In this document: positions 26,677 through 34,534 of the stretch, piece after piece
Position numbering within the stretch: the stretch's first letter is position 1
How the letters are laid out: each line of letters opens with the position of its first letter
Assembly (NCBI RefSeq): GCF_018919265.1
Contig: NZ_JAHLQO010000003.1
Location: forward strand, 310,001 to 374,000
Direction: 5' to 3'
Length of the DNA stretch: 64,000 nt
Source: Peptoniphilus ovalis
GTDB taxonomy: Bacteria > Bacillota > Clostridia > Tissierellales > Peptoniphilaceae
Notes under the pieces: generated by a model
The model's input: only the letters and a program-made list of their open reading frames with translations
Databases searched by the model: none
Told to the model about the DNA's origin: nothing
Program-made: the position numbers and the translations under genes

Positions 26677-28346
26677 TATAAAACACCTCCAACTAATTGC
26701 ATTGGAGTCTTGTTTTCAAGAGCATTTCCAAATATTTTATTTATTGAAATCAAATTTTTCTTTACTTCGGACTTGCTTTCACTTTCTTCTTTTATAAGGG
26801 TCTTCAGTAAGTTAACTGTTTCCAAATTATTAAAGACAAAATTAATCTCATTATTTTCTCCGATCTCAATTCTATCTATAAAAGATACAATTGTTAGCCT
26901 ATTTAGACTGCTTAAATCAGTGGGAACAATTTCAGAAACCAAACTGTCCTTGTTTTTCATCTTTTCTTGCAAGTTAGCAAGTATATTTTTCTTTGTAGCA
27001 ATTTGTTTCTCTATTTCCCTGATTTTAATAAGATAATTTTTTCTGAACCTTTCAAACTCTTCAGAAGTTATAAGTTGGTCTTCTAAGTCCATATATAAAG
27101 ATTGTCTAAGTCTTTCATACTTTCTCTTTTCTGAGTTTAAGCTTTCAAAATCAATATTAAATGTAACTTTTGATACATCTAACTTATTAACTTGACTTAG
27201 TAGTTCGTTATATTTTTTTAAATAATCTTTAAGTGCAAAAAGAGTCATATCAAGTAGATAGTCTTCTTTTATACTATGTCTTGTGCAATCTCCTTTGTTA
27301 TTATAGTGAGAACAAATATAAAAAATATTATATCCATTCTTGGACTTAACCTTTCTTCTAACCATTGAAGATCCACAATCTTTGCAATAAAGCATTCCTG
27401 ATAAAATATGTGGTATATCTGCCGATTGTTTTACATCTCGGAGCATCATCTTATTAGCCAAAGCATAAATGCTTTTTGAAATGATAGGCTTATGAGAGTC
27501 GTTTATTACAATCCAATCTTCTTCATTTACTTCTACTTCTCTCTTAGACTTGTAATTTAGTTTTCTAGTTTTCCCTTGTTCAAGTACTCCTATATAGACC
27601 TTGTTTGTAATAATCCTATTGACCATTTTTGCGTCCCATTTAGAGTCTTTAACAATAAAACCAGTAGTATGATTATCTCCAGAATTTTCTTTATGCTTAG
27701 ATGGTGTTACACAACCTATGCTATTTAAAAAATCTGCAATAGCCTTAGACGAATAACCATCTATCTTCATATTGAAGATTCTTTCAATTATATGTGAAAC
27801 TTCTGTATCTACGACTAACTTATGTTTGTTTTTGCTATCCTTCTTATAACCAAAAGGAGCAAACGCACCAATAAATTCACCATTCTTTCTTTTAATCTCT
27901 TTTGAAGATTTAACCTTCATAGAAATATCCCTACAATAAGAATCATTAATAAAGTTTCTTATAGGAAGAATTAGGTGTGTATCGCTTACATCTGCATTTT
28001 CACTGTCATAGTTATCGTTTACCGATATAAATCTTATACCTTTTTCTGGGAATATCTTTTGTAGATATTTTCCTGATTCGATATAATCTCTCCCAAAACG
28101 GGATAAGTCCTTCACAATAATTGTTTTGAACTTCTTTTCTTCAAGATCTTGAATCATCTTCTTAAATTTTGGTCTGTCAAAATTAGATCCTGAAAAGCCA
28201 TCATCTACATATTCAGCAACAACTTTAAAATCATTGTCCCTTGCATATGATTTGATAATCTGTCTTTGATTTGAAATAGAATTACTTTCTGTGCTATCTC
28301 CATCCTCTCTTGATAAACGAAGATACATACAAGCAAATTTCTCCAT
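26676..28346 (-). CDS. Large serine recombinase Rec3 (first gene of triplet)
   Basis: A 556-residue recombinase (ATG at 28346, with AAGGAGG seven bases before it; a GTG one codon earlier is possible). The catalytic serine is in MYLRLSREDGD; the domain continues IIVKDLSRFGRDYIESGKYL. The recombinase domain is GAFAPFGYKKDSK and the zinc ribbon reads YCKDCGSS ... CSHYNNKGDC. It is followed by a coiled coil. First in the three-gene operon. Its ribosome binding site lies in a hairpin (28355-28392), so the whole operon may be kept translationally silent until the structure opens. Confidence 0.92.
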   Translation of the reverse strand: MEKFACMYLRLSREDGDSTESNSISNQRQIIKSYARDNDFKVVAEYVDDGFSGSNFDRPKFKKMIQDLEEKKFKTIIVKDLSRFGRDYIESGKYLQKIFPEKGIRFISVNDNYDSENADVSDTHLILPIRNFINDSYCRDISMKVKSSKEIKRKNGEFIGAFAPFGYKKDSKNKHKLVVDTEVSHIIERIFNMKIDGYSSKAIADFLNSIGCVTPSKHKENSGDNHTTGFIVKDSKWDAKMVNRIITNKVYIGVLEQGKTRKLNYKSKREVEVNEEDWIVINDSHKPIISKSIYALANKMMLRDVKQSADIPHILSGMLYCKDCGSSMVRRKVKSKNGYNIFYICSHYNNKGDCTRHSIKEDYLLDMTLFALKDYLKKYNELLSQVNKLDVSKVTFNIDFESLNSEKRKYERLRQSLYMDLEDQLITSEEFERFRKNYLIKIREIEKQIATKKNILANLQEKMKNKDSLVSEIVPTDLSSLNRLTIVSFIDRIEIGENNEINFVFNNLETVNLLKTLIKEESESKSEVKKNLISINKIFGNALENKTPMQLVGGVL

Positions 28347-28354
28347 CACAAAAC

Positions 28355-28392
28355 CTCCTTAATTTGTATTTGGGCAAATAGTCATTAAGGAG
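28355..28392 (-). promoter_or_regulatory. Hairpin hiding the ribosome binding site of the recombinase operon
   Basis: On the minus strand CTCCTTAAT (28384-28392) pairs perfectly with ATTAAGGAG (28355-28363), which is the Rec3 ribosome binding site. The loop contains a second small stem, ATTTG against CAAAT. The arms leave no free anti-Shine-Dalgarno target. Confidence 0.65.
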
Positions 28393-28446
28393 TTCTTCTA
28401 CCATTTATATTTTACCGCACCCAAGTTTTTAAGTCAGCACCCCATC

Positions 28447-28602
28447 TTATAGTCTTATGCAAGCTCTACATAAATAAAGTTCTACAATATCTAGTAAGTC
28501 GAGGGACTCTTTATCACTTTGAGTGTAAGTAATTTTTTTAGAATAATCTTCTTTTGATATTTGCTCTTTAGGTTTATATTTCTTCTTTTCTTTTGTATTC
28601 AT
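28447..28602 (-). CDS. Small basic protein upstream of the recombinases
   Basis: A 51-residue protein from the ATG at 28602 with a GAGGT site seven bases upstream. It is lysine-rich at the start (MNTKEKKKYKPKEQISKEDY) and ends in a helical ESLDLLDIVELYLCRACIRL. No known family. It lies 100 bases ahead of Rec3 on the same strand. Small basic proteins beside serine recombinases are sometimes directionality factors; that is only a suggestion here. Confidence 0.45.
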   Translation of the reverse strand: MNTKEKKKYKPKEQISKEDYSKKITYTQSDKESLDLLDIVELYLCRACIRL

Positions 28603-29144
28603 AGGTTTTACCTCACAATATAAAATTAAAGTTTTTTGACATTGACAAGTGCCTTGGATTAGCAACATAGGAATCTCACCTCCGCCTCTGTTCAGGATGA
28701 GCCGGCTTCAACCTTAGAAGTATCATTATCCTCATTTTCTTCATAGCGAATAGGGTATCCCTCCCTATATTCAAACTCTTACTTATCGCTCCCTTTCTTC
28801 TTCCCTTGCTTTTAGCTTAGCAGTACTTGTTTTGCCGAATTATTCAGCAGAAAGATCTTGGCGGATAGGTTATTACGCTCCAAAAATGATTAATGTCTTG
28901 TCTTGGTCTATTCAATTGTTAAGGTTCAAAATTTATCGAGAGTTATTAATCTTTTTAAAATTTGACCATCAGAAAATACTTATCTTGATGAAACAAAATT
29001 GTTTAAAATTACCCTCTTATACTTAACAGTGAAAAGAAGTCTTTCTTGGTAACCAATTTTCAAAAATAAATTTGGTTAAATGAAAAGGTCCAATTCCCAC
29101 TGCATAAGTAACAGTGAAAATTAGACCCTCTTGGTAACTTTCAT
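28603..29144. other. Intergenic region with small coding remnants
   Basis: No intact gene is supported. On the minus strand 28692-28778 encodes EFEYREGYPIRYEENEDNDT with a short tail, bounded by stops on both sides, which looks like the end of a decayed small element gene. The plus-strand frame at 28832-29026 has no ribosome binding site and I do not accept it. The left part of a structured repeat region (29024-29137) also falls here. Confidence 0.4.
29024..29137 (-). repeat. Near-direct repeat pair and long stem after the sigma-like gene
   Basis: Two copies of a ~30-base unit, 29024-29053 and 29109-29137, share TAACAGTGAAAA at one end and TCTTGGTAAC at the other. The second copy forms a 16-base-pair stem on the minus-strand RNA (29112-29127 with 29087-29102), including three G-U pairs that would be mismatches on the opposite strand. 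It starts seven bases past the stop of the sigma-like gene but has no T-run. Confidence 0.5.
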
Positions 29145-29555
29145 CTAAAAGTCTTCTAGCATTTCTTTTAGTTTTTCTAAGACTTTATTACGCCTTTTAA
29201 TAACGGCTGGATGAGATATATTGAGTTTGGCAGCTACTTCTCTAATTGTTTCCTCTTTGTAAAAGAGGCTTTCTATTAGGTCTCTTTCAGCAGGATTGAG
29301 TTTAGAAATAGCTCTTCTTACTTCTTCAATCATTTCCTTTGTTTCGATAATTTTTTCAACATCAAATTCCAGATCTTCTAAATTTTCTTCGAAATTTCCA
29401 TCATGATCATAGGAACAAAAAAAGAAACAGTTATTTAACCTGTCTCTTCTCATTTGATATTTCTCTTTATTCAGTTCACTATGATAAGCAAGATATACTT
29501 CCTTGCTAACAACTACTTTCTTTCCTTCTACAAATAAATAATATTCTTTGTCCAT
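29145..29555 (-). CDS. Sigma-70 region 4-like regulator of the mobile element
   Basis: A 136-residue protein. The C-terminal half is a sigma region 4 helix-turn-helix: AISKLNPAERDLIESLFYKE, then TIREVAAKLNISHPAVIKRR and a final helix. The N-terminal half (YYLFVEGKKVVVSKEVYLAY) is a small domain common in Tn916-type and IME regulators. It likely controls transcription of mobile functions. Its AAGGAGG site is buried in a strong hairpin (29564-29617), and a terminator lies further upstream, so it is set up for regulated translation. Confidence 0.8.
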   Translation of the reverse strand: MDKEYYLFVEGKKVVVSKEVYLAYHSELNKEKYQMRRDRLNNCFFFCSYDHDGNFEENLEDLEFDVEKIIETKEMIEEVRRAISKLNPAERDLIESLFYKEETIREVAAKLNISHPAVIKRRNKVLEKLKEMLEDF

Positions 29556-29563
29556 TAATTTTT

Positions 29564-29617
29564 CCTCCTTGTTGACATGAATTTCTTTTGTTTAAAAATG
29601 AAATTCACACAAGGAGG
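29564..29617 (-). promoter_or_regulatory. Hairpin hiding the ribosome binding site of the sigma-like gene
   Basis: CCTCCTTGT (29609-29617 on the minus strand) pairs with ACAAGGAGG (29564-29572), and TGAATTTC pairs with GAAATTCA inside it (29600-29607 with 29578-29585). The two stems of 9 and 8 base pairs are split by an asymmetric bulge. The whole AAGGAGG ribosome binding site is paired. Confidence 0.68.
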
Positions 29618-29651
29618 GCTTCTAATTTTTTGCATATATTCTCCTGGGCAT

Positions 29652-29686
29652 AAAAAAAGACCGAAAGAAAATAAATTCTTTCAGTC
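29652..29686 (-). terminator. Terminator upstream of the sigma-like gene
   Basis: On the minus strand GACTGAAAGAA pairs with TTCTTTCGGTC around a 6-base loop (one wobble pair), followed by T7. It ends transcripts from the 29825-30385 gene or acts as an attenuator for the sigma-like gene. Confidence 0.7.
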
Positions 29687-29824
29687 AATAAATGCCAATA
29701 TTAAATTTAGGTGCAAATCACCCATCATGGATATTATATATGCACTTAAGTACACATAAAATTCGTATATGGTACTTTTTTCATTCGGAAATAGTACGCA
29801 ATAAGTTCGTCATAAATTAATTTC

Positions 29825-30385
29825 TTAGATATTCATTATTTCTTCAATGCTACGACCGTCTTCAAGTTGGCTAATAGCAGTTGGTAAAGTATATCCCCAA
29901 ATTATTACACCAACCAATGCAATTGCTTCCTTTTTTCTTTGATAATAAACAGTTCTCTCTAAAGACACACTTCTCATACAAGCTTCATCAGTAATCTTTT
30001 TTTCATTAATGTAGTAGTTATAAATAATCTTATGATAGATTTCTCCATACTCTGGATAAACTTTTAGCCTAACACAGGCATCATAAATTATTAAAAGCAT
30101 AAGCTTACTATCCATTACATTGGAAACTCTATTATTAAACTTTTCTTCAACTTTTTCTGGAGCAAATGTAGAAAGATACAAGTAAGCAGATTCTGAAGTT
30201 GATCCATAGTTTTCTTTACTCTCAAACATCATAAAATTTGCCCTGCTATCTACTGCCCAGGTAACTTGTCTATATAAACTTAAAATAAGTTTTGCAGCTG
30301 AACTGATCTCTTCAAATTTCAAGTTGCTATCTGCATACATGTTCATTATATTCTTTAAAGTTTTACTTATTCTCAATCTAATCAC
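29825..30385 (-). CDS. Hypothetical mobile-element protein (ArpU-like)
   Basis: A 186-residue helical protein, MIRLRISKTLKNIMNMYADS at the start and ERTVYYQRKKEAIALVGVII near the end. The latter resembles the final helix-turn-helix of ArpU/late-gene regulators in phages and elements. It has no membrane segment despite the hydrophobic IALVGVIIWGY. It is transcribed divergently from the ImmR-like repressor, with 149 bases between them. It may be a target of that repressor. Family identity is weak. Confidence 0.55.
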   Translation of the reverse strand: MIRLRISKTLKNIMNMYADSNLKFEEISSAAKLILSLYRQVTWAVDSRANFMMFESKENYGSTSESAYLYLSTFAPEKVEEKFNNRVSNVMDSKLMLLIIYDACVRLKVYPEYGEIYHKIIYNYYINEKKITDEACMRSVSLERTVYYQRKKEAIALVGVIIWGYTLPTAISQLEDGRSIEEIMNI

Positions 30386-30399
30386 CCCAATACAACTTA

Positions 30400-30428
30400 T
30401 TTACAAACTTGAATGTTTGTGCTATAAT
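30400..30428 (+). promoter_or_regulatory. Promoter and operator of the ImmR/ImmA-like pair
   Basis: TTTACA (30400-30405) and TATAAT (30423-30428) are exactly 17 bases apart. Between them lies a dyad, ACAAAC-N6-GTTTGT (30403-30420). A second GTTTG/CAAAC pair occurs downstream (near 30450-30470). This is the layout expected for self-repression by the XRE protein encoded just downstream. Confidence 0.65.
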
Positions 30429-30534
30429 GTGAATATAAGTTCAGTTTGTATTATATCTCAAACAGGAAAATAATTCAAGCACTATTGTTCGTATTAAAAG
30501 TTATAAATGCACATTAGTACAGGAGGTTAAAGTT

Positions 30535-30936
30535 ATGGCTTTTGCGGATAGATTAAAGGAATTTCGTGAAAAAGAAAAGTTAAGTCAAGCAGATTTTGCA
30601 AAAATGATAGGAATAAGTACAAGAACTCTTGTACATTATGAAGACGGAGAAAGATACCCAAGAGATGTCGAGGTTTACAAAAAAATAGCTGAGGTTATGA
30701 ACTGCGATTATAATTATCTTTTAGAAGAAAGTGATGAGTTTTTAAATCGAGTTTATAACATGGGTGGCAAAAAAGAATTAGAAAAAGCTAGAGCATTAAC
30801 TGAAGGTCTAAGCTCTTTATTTGCTGGTGGAGAAATATCTGATGAAGATAAAGATGCTGCTTTTGAAGCTATTACTCGTGCTTATTGGGAGGCGAAAAGA
30901 GAAAATAAGAAATATGGTCGTAAGAAAAAAGATTAG
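30535..30936 (+). CDS. XRE family repressor (ImmR-like)
   Basis: A 133-residue repressor. The N-terminal helix-turn-helix reads KLSQADFAKMIGISTRTLVH (residues about 15-34). A helical C-terminal part follows, ending in a basic tail. Paired with an ImmA-type peptidase 9 bases downstream, as in ICEBs1, where ImmR keeps the element quiet and ImmA cleaves it on induction. It faces an operator-like dyad in its own promoter. AGGAGG precedes the ATG. Confidence 0.88.
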   Translation: MAFADRLKEFREKEKLSQADFAKMIGISTRTLVHYEDGERYPRDVEVYKKIAEVMNCDYNYLLEESDEFLNRVYNMGGKKELEKARALTEGLSSLFAGGEISDEDKDAAFEAITRAYWEAKRENKKYGRKKKD

Positions 30937-30944
30937 GTGATTAT

Positions 30945-31493
30945 ATGAGCATGAATCGCTATATATATGATAAGGTTAATCGACTTATAAAAAAATATAA
31001 GACACGAGATCCTATCGAATTAATAGAAGCTTTGAATATTAACCTGGTATATCTACCTGAAACAAAAATACTTTTAGGAATGTACCATTATATTCAAAGA
31101 AACAGATTTATTTTTATCAGTAGCAACACAAATTTTAATAGAAAGACTATATTAGCACATGAATTAGGTCACGATCAACTTCACAGAGATTATTGTATGA
31201 GTGGCGGAGCTTTTCATGACCAAACAGTGCTAAACCCTACAAATAAATTTGAAACTGAAGCAAATATTTTTGCAGCTCATTTATTAATTAGTGATGAAGA
31301 TGTCCTCGATAATATCAATGATCAAGTATGTGATTATGAAATCGCTGGAAAATTAGGCGTAGATATAAATTTACTAAATTTAAAAATTTCTGAGTTAGCA
31401 AAAATGGGCAAGTTTAATAAACCAATTAATGTTAATACACCCCAGGGAGATTTTCTTAAAAACTATCGCCCTGAACATGATGATTATTATTAG
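30945..31493 (+). CDS. ImmA/IrrE family metallopeptidase
   Basis: A 182-residue peptidase with the zinc motif LAHELGHDQLH (near residues 67-77) and a downstream EANIFAAHLL, which carries the third ligand. ImmA-type enzymes cut the partner repressor to induce element excision or transfer. It follows the repressor gene by 8 bases. Substrate is inferred from context. Confidence 0.9.
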   Translation: MSMNRYIYDKVNRLIKKYKTRDPIELIEALNINLVYLPETKILLGMYHYIQRNRFIFISSNTNFNRKTILAHELGHDQLHRDYCMSGGAFHDQTVLNPTNKFETEANIFAAHLLISDEDVLDNINDQVCDYEIAGKLGVDINLLNLKISELAKMGKFNKPINVNTPQGDFLKNYRPEHDDYY

Positions 31494-31501
31494 GAGACTC
31501 T

Positions 31502-31981
31502 ATGGGAATTTTTATTGCAGGATATTTTTTATTAATCCTTTCTGGAATAGTTTTCTACTATCTCATCTCTACCTACTCTGTAAAAATCTCAGCATTTTTG
31601 ATTGATTTTATAGTTGTAGGTTTAGGATTTTATATATCCATAAAATATAAACTAGATAACAAATTAGCTATTCCCCTTTCAATTACAGTAGTAATAATTT
31701 ATGTAATATTGCTAGTTTTAATAGATCAAAAGCTACCAAAGATCAGTAAACTTTTAAACTATATAATTGCTTTTATAGGATCATCAGTTGCACTATGGTT
31801 GGCACTAGATTTTATAACAAGCACACTAAGTGCTTTTAAAATAATAGGTCAAACTTATCATCAATTACCAATAACAAAAAATATGATGATAAATTCCTTT
31901 ATTCATTATGTAATTGTATTCTTGATTAGTATTCCAGTGTTTAAAGGTAGAATGAAATTTATACTTGGAGAAACAAATTAG
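31502..31981 (+). CDS. Small integral membrane protein
   Basis: A 159-residue very hydrophobic protein with five likely membrane helices (about 3-24, 28-47, 53-72, 82-105 and 128-148). It starts eight bases past the ImmA stop with a GGAG site, so it belongs to the same transcript. No recognised family. Position suggests immunity, exclusion or signalling for the element, but this is not shown. Confidence 0.65.
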   Translation: MGIFIAGYFLLILSGIVFYYLISTYSVKISAFLIDFIVVGLGFYISIKYKLDNKLAIPLSITVVIIYVILLVLIDQKLPKISKLLNYIIAFIGSSVALWLALDFITSTLSAFKIIGQTYHQLPITKNMMINSFIHYVIVFLISIPVFKGRMKFILGETN

Positions 31982-32086
31982 TAAGTTAAATGTATTAAAT
32001 TTTTGAAACAATTTTGACAGTTTTTAAATTTAATTTATTGTTATAATCTCTTTAGTAAGAATAACTTTTAAAAAATAGGAGATTAT

Positions 32087-32320
32087 ATGATTGACTTAGA
32101 CAAGGTAAAAGAAAAATTGACCAACAAAAATATTGAGTTTTATGTAGAAACATATTTGGATATTTCAAGTCAGTTTGAAAATTTTGAAGATGAATGGCTA
32201 GATGGTAAAATAAAAGAAAAATATTATAATCAAATTCTTGATATGCACGATTATTTAGCTGGTTATATAGCAAATTACTTCATTCAAAATTATTACATTA
32301 AGGATAATAAGCATGATTAA
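32087..32320 (+). CDS. Small hypothetical protein
   Basis: A 77-residue acidic helical protein (MIDLDKVKEKLTNKNIEFYV) with an AGGAG site and its own upstream TTGACA-like/TATAAT-like sequence (about 32015-32050). It overlaps the next gene by 8 bases. Family unknown. Confidence 0.5.
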   Translation: MIDLDKVKEKLTNKNIEFYVETYLDISSQFENFEDEWLDGKIKEKYYNQILDMHDYLAGYIANYFIQNYYIKDNKHD

Positions 32321-32660
32321 ACAAGATTGGGAATTATTGAAAGAAATTAGAAAAGTTAAAAAGTTGAGTGAGGAAGAACAACAAGAATATTGGACTAATA
32401 AATTTGATAAATTAGATTCATCAGACGATTTAAAAATTAGAAATTCTTTTAAAGCACTTAAAGAAGGAAATTATATTACAGCATTCTGGGCAGACAATAT
32501 CCCCTATCATTTAAATCTTACAAATAAAGGAGTCTCTTATAATCATTTTATTTCTAGGATAAGAAGTCATAATTATATAATGAAGTGGATATTCGGTATA
32601 ATTGCTACAGTTACTGGTGCAGTTATTGGAGCTATTATAATTTCAAAATTAGGTTTTTAG
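32313..32660 (+). CDS. Hypothetical protein with a C-terminal membrane helix
   Basis: A 115-residue protein, soluble and charged at first (SEEEQQEYWTNKFDKLDSSD), with one strong helix at the end, IFGIIATVTGAVIGAIII (about 94-111). It is translationally coupled to the preceding small gene by overlap. No family recognised. The two could form a two-part membrane-associated unit. Confidence 0.55.
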   Translation: MIKQDWELLKEIRKVKKLSEEEQQEYWTNKFDKLDSSDDLKIRNSFKALKEGNYITAFWADNIPYHLNLTNKGVSYNHFISRIRSHNYIMKWIFGIIATVTGAVIGAIIISKLGF

Positions 32661-32697
32661 ATATAAAATTAAATACACGCTTAACGCTTATAACTTT

Positions 32698-32825
32698 AAT
32701 AGCAAGCACAGTAAGTGTACGGACACTTACGAAAAAATTAATGGAGCAAACCTTTACGGAATGCTCCATTTTTTTAATTTTTACCTTGTTAGGGAGAACC
32801 CTAAGACCCCGAAATATATTTTATA
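32698..32825 (+). other. Candidate origin of transfer region
   Basis: Between the last small gene and mobC lie three inverted repeats: GTAAGTGT/ACACTTAC (32711-32730), AATGGAGCA/TGCTCCATT followed by T-run (32740-32775, a terminator), and TTAGGG/CCCTAA (32789-32804) followed by GACCCCG. Nicking sites of MOBP relaxases usually lie beside such a repeat, just upstream of mobC. The exact nick site cannot be named. Confidence 0.45.
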
Positions 32826-32837
32826 AAGGAGAATAAA

Positions 32838-33194
32838 ATGGCAAATAGACTTAGAAATGAAAGAATAGAAATAAAACTAACTAAAGAAGAAAAAGAAATT
32901 TTTGATAAGAAAATGAAGCTTGCAAATTGCAAAACTATGTCCCACTTTCTTAGAAAATGTGTGTTAGAAAAGGAAATTTATGTAGTTGACTTAGAACCAT
33001 TTAGAAACCTACAATGGCTACTTTCAAATGCAACAAACAATATAAACCAGATCGCAAAAGCTACTAATACAACTGGTGTTATTTACAAAAATGAAATCGA
33101 ATCAATGCATAAGCAGATAGAAAAATTATCAAGAGAAATATGGCAGATCCATTCCCTACTTCTTAATAAATCAAAAGAAAGTTCTGGTGATTAG
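32838..33194 (+). CDS. mobC: MobC-type mobilization accessory protein
   Basis: A 118-residue ribbon-helix-helix relaxosome protein: RNERIEIKLTKEEKEIFDKK is the strand and first helix, then KTMSHFLRKCVLEKEI. The conserved end NATNNINQIAKATNTTG is the MobC signature. It helps the relaxase melt and bind oriT. It overlaps the relaxase start region, and the candidate oriT lies just upstream. Confidence 0.88.
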   Translation: MANRLRNERIEIKLTKEEKEIFDKKMKLANCKTMSHFLRKCVLEKEIYVVDLEPFRNLQWLLSNATNNINQIAKATNTTGVIYKNEIESMHKQIEKLSREIWQIHSLLLNKSKESSGD

Positions 33195-33195
33195 T

Positions 33196-34527
33196 ATGGC
33201 AATTACAAAAATACATCCTATAAAATCAACTCTAAATTTGGCAATAGATTACATTACCAAGAGTGAAAAAACTGATGAAAAAATTTTGGTATCTTCATTC
33301 AAATGTCATCCATCTACTGCCCATATTCAGTTTATGAAAACACGAGAAGACAATGATACTAAAGGTACAGTTTTGGCTAGACATTTAATCCAATCTTTTC
33401 TACCAGGAGAAGTTGATCCTATAAAAGCTCACGAAATTGGTATGGAATTATGTAAGAAAATTTTAAAAGAAGATTATGAATTTGTTCTTGCAACTCATAT
33501 AGATAGAGGGCATATTCATAACCATATTATTTTTAATAATGTTAATTACAAGACTGGTAAATGCTACCAATCTAACAAAAAATCTTACCACAAAATTAGG
33601 TATCAAAGTGATGAATTATGTATAGAAAATAAGCTTTCAGTCATTGATGAATATTATAAAGCTTACAAAAGAAAATATAAAACTGCAGGTAAATCTTGGT
33701 ACGAATATGACCAAAATAAGAAAGGAAATTCTTGGAAGTCTAAACTGCATTTTGATATAGACAGAATGATTAATAAGTCTAACTCATGGGAAGAGTTTTT
33801 AGAAAATATGAAATCTCTTGATTATGAAATTAAGTTTGGTAAACACATTGCTTTTCGTCATAAAGATAAGCAAAGATTTACAAGAGCTAAGACTATCGGA
33901 GAAGATTATACTGAAGAAAAAATCAAAGAAAGAATAGTATTAGCAATTAAAAATAAAGCTAATCCTATTAAAAAGCGTGTAGGAAATGTTATTGATATAT
34001 CTACTAATGAAAAAGCACAATCCTCTAAAGGTTATGAAATATGGGCAAGAAAACACAATATCAAAACAATGGCTGATTCAATAATAAAATTAAGAGAACA
34101 AGGAATTAATTCAATTACCCAACTAGATGATCTAATCAAAAAATCTGCCGATGATAGACAAGACTTATTAGATAAAATAAAGAAGATTGAAGCTGAAATG
34201 AAGAGTTTATCTCGAGATATGGAAAATATAAATACTATAAATAAGTATCGTGAAATATATAAATACTACAAGAAAAATCCTAAAGATAAGCAATTTGCAG
34301 ATGAGTATTATAGTGAACTTTCCGTCTATAAAATAGCCGCAAAAGAAATTTTAGAAAACTATAAAAAACTTCCAAACACAAAAGAAATATTAACCAAACT
34401 CGATAAATTGCAAGAAAAAAAGAACACCCTTTTGCAAGAGTATTCTTTGAATAAAGAACAATTTTCTGACCTTATTCAATATAGAAAAAACTATGAAAAT
34501 TATTATGGGAAGGAAGTAGAGAGGTAA
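33196..34527 (+). CDS. MOBP-type relaxase (MobA/VirD2-like)
   Basis: A 443-residue relaxase. The histidine triad is ATHIDRGHIHNHIIFNN (near residues 98-114), and the N-terminal region has the pattern of Tn1549/IME relaxases (ITKIHPIKSTLNLAIDYITK). It nicks one strand at oriT, stays covalently attached and leads the strand into a recipient. The C-terminal half is coiled coil. I use the ATG at 33196; a GTG at 33187 is also in frame. No coupling protein or secretion genes are adjacent, so it probably uses a helper element's channel. Confidence 0.9.
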   Translation: MAITKIHPIKSTLNLAIDYITKSEKTDEKILVSSFKCHPSTAHIQFMKTREDNDTKGTVLARHLIQSFLPGEVDPIKAHEIGMELCKKILKEDYEFVLATHIDRGHIHNHIIFNNVNYKTGKCYQSNKKSYHKIRYQSDELCIENKLSVIDEYYKAYKRKYKTAGKSWYEYDQNKKGNSWKSKLHFDIDRMINKSNSWEEFLENMKSLDYEIKFGKHIAFRHKDKQRFTRAKTIGEDYTEEKIKERIVLAIKNKANPIKKRVGNVIDISTNEKAQSSKGYEIWARKHNIKTMADSIIKLREQGINSITQLDDLIKKSADDRQDLLDKIKKIEAEMKSLSRDMENINTINKYREIYKYYKKNPKDKQFADEYYSELSVYKIAAKEILENYKKLPNTKEILTKLDKLQEKKNTLLQEYSLNKEQFSDLIQYRKNYENYYGKEVER

Positions 34528-34534
34528 CTACTTC

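Noticed and set aside
28832-29026. Plus-strand 64-residue frame
   Set aside because: No ribosome binding site, odd composition, and it overlaps decayed sequence; it does not look like a gene.
32585-32836. Plus-strand 83-residue frame before mobC
   Set aside because: It runs across the candidate oriT hairpins and a terminator and overlaps the preceding gene; no start signal supports it.
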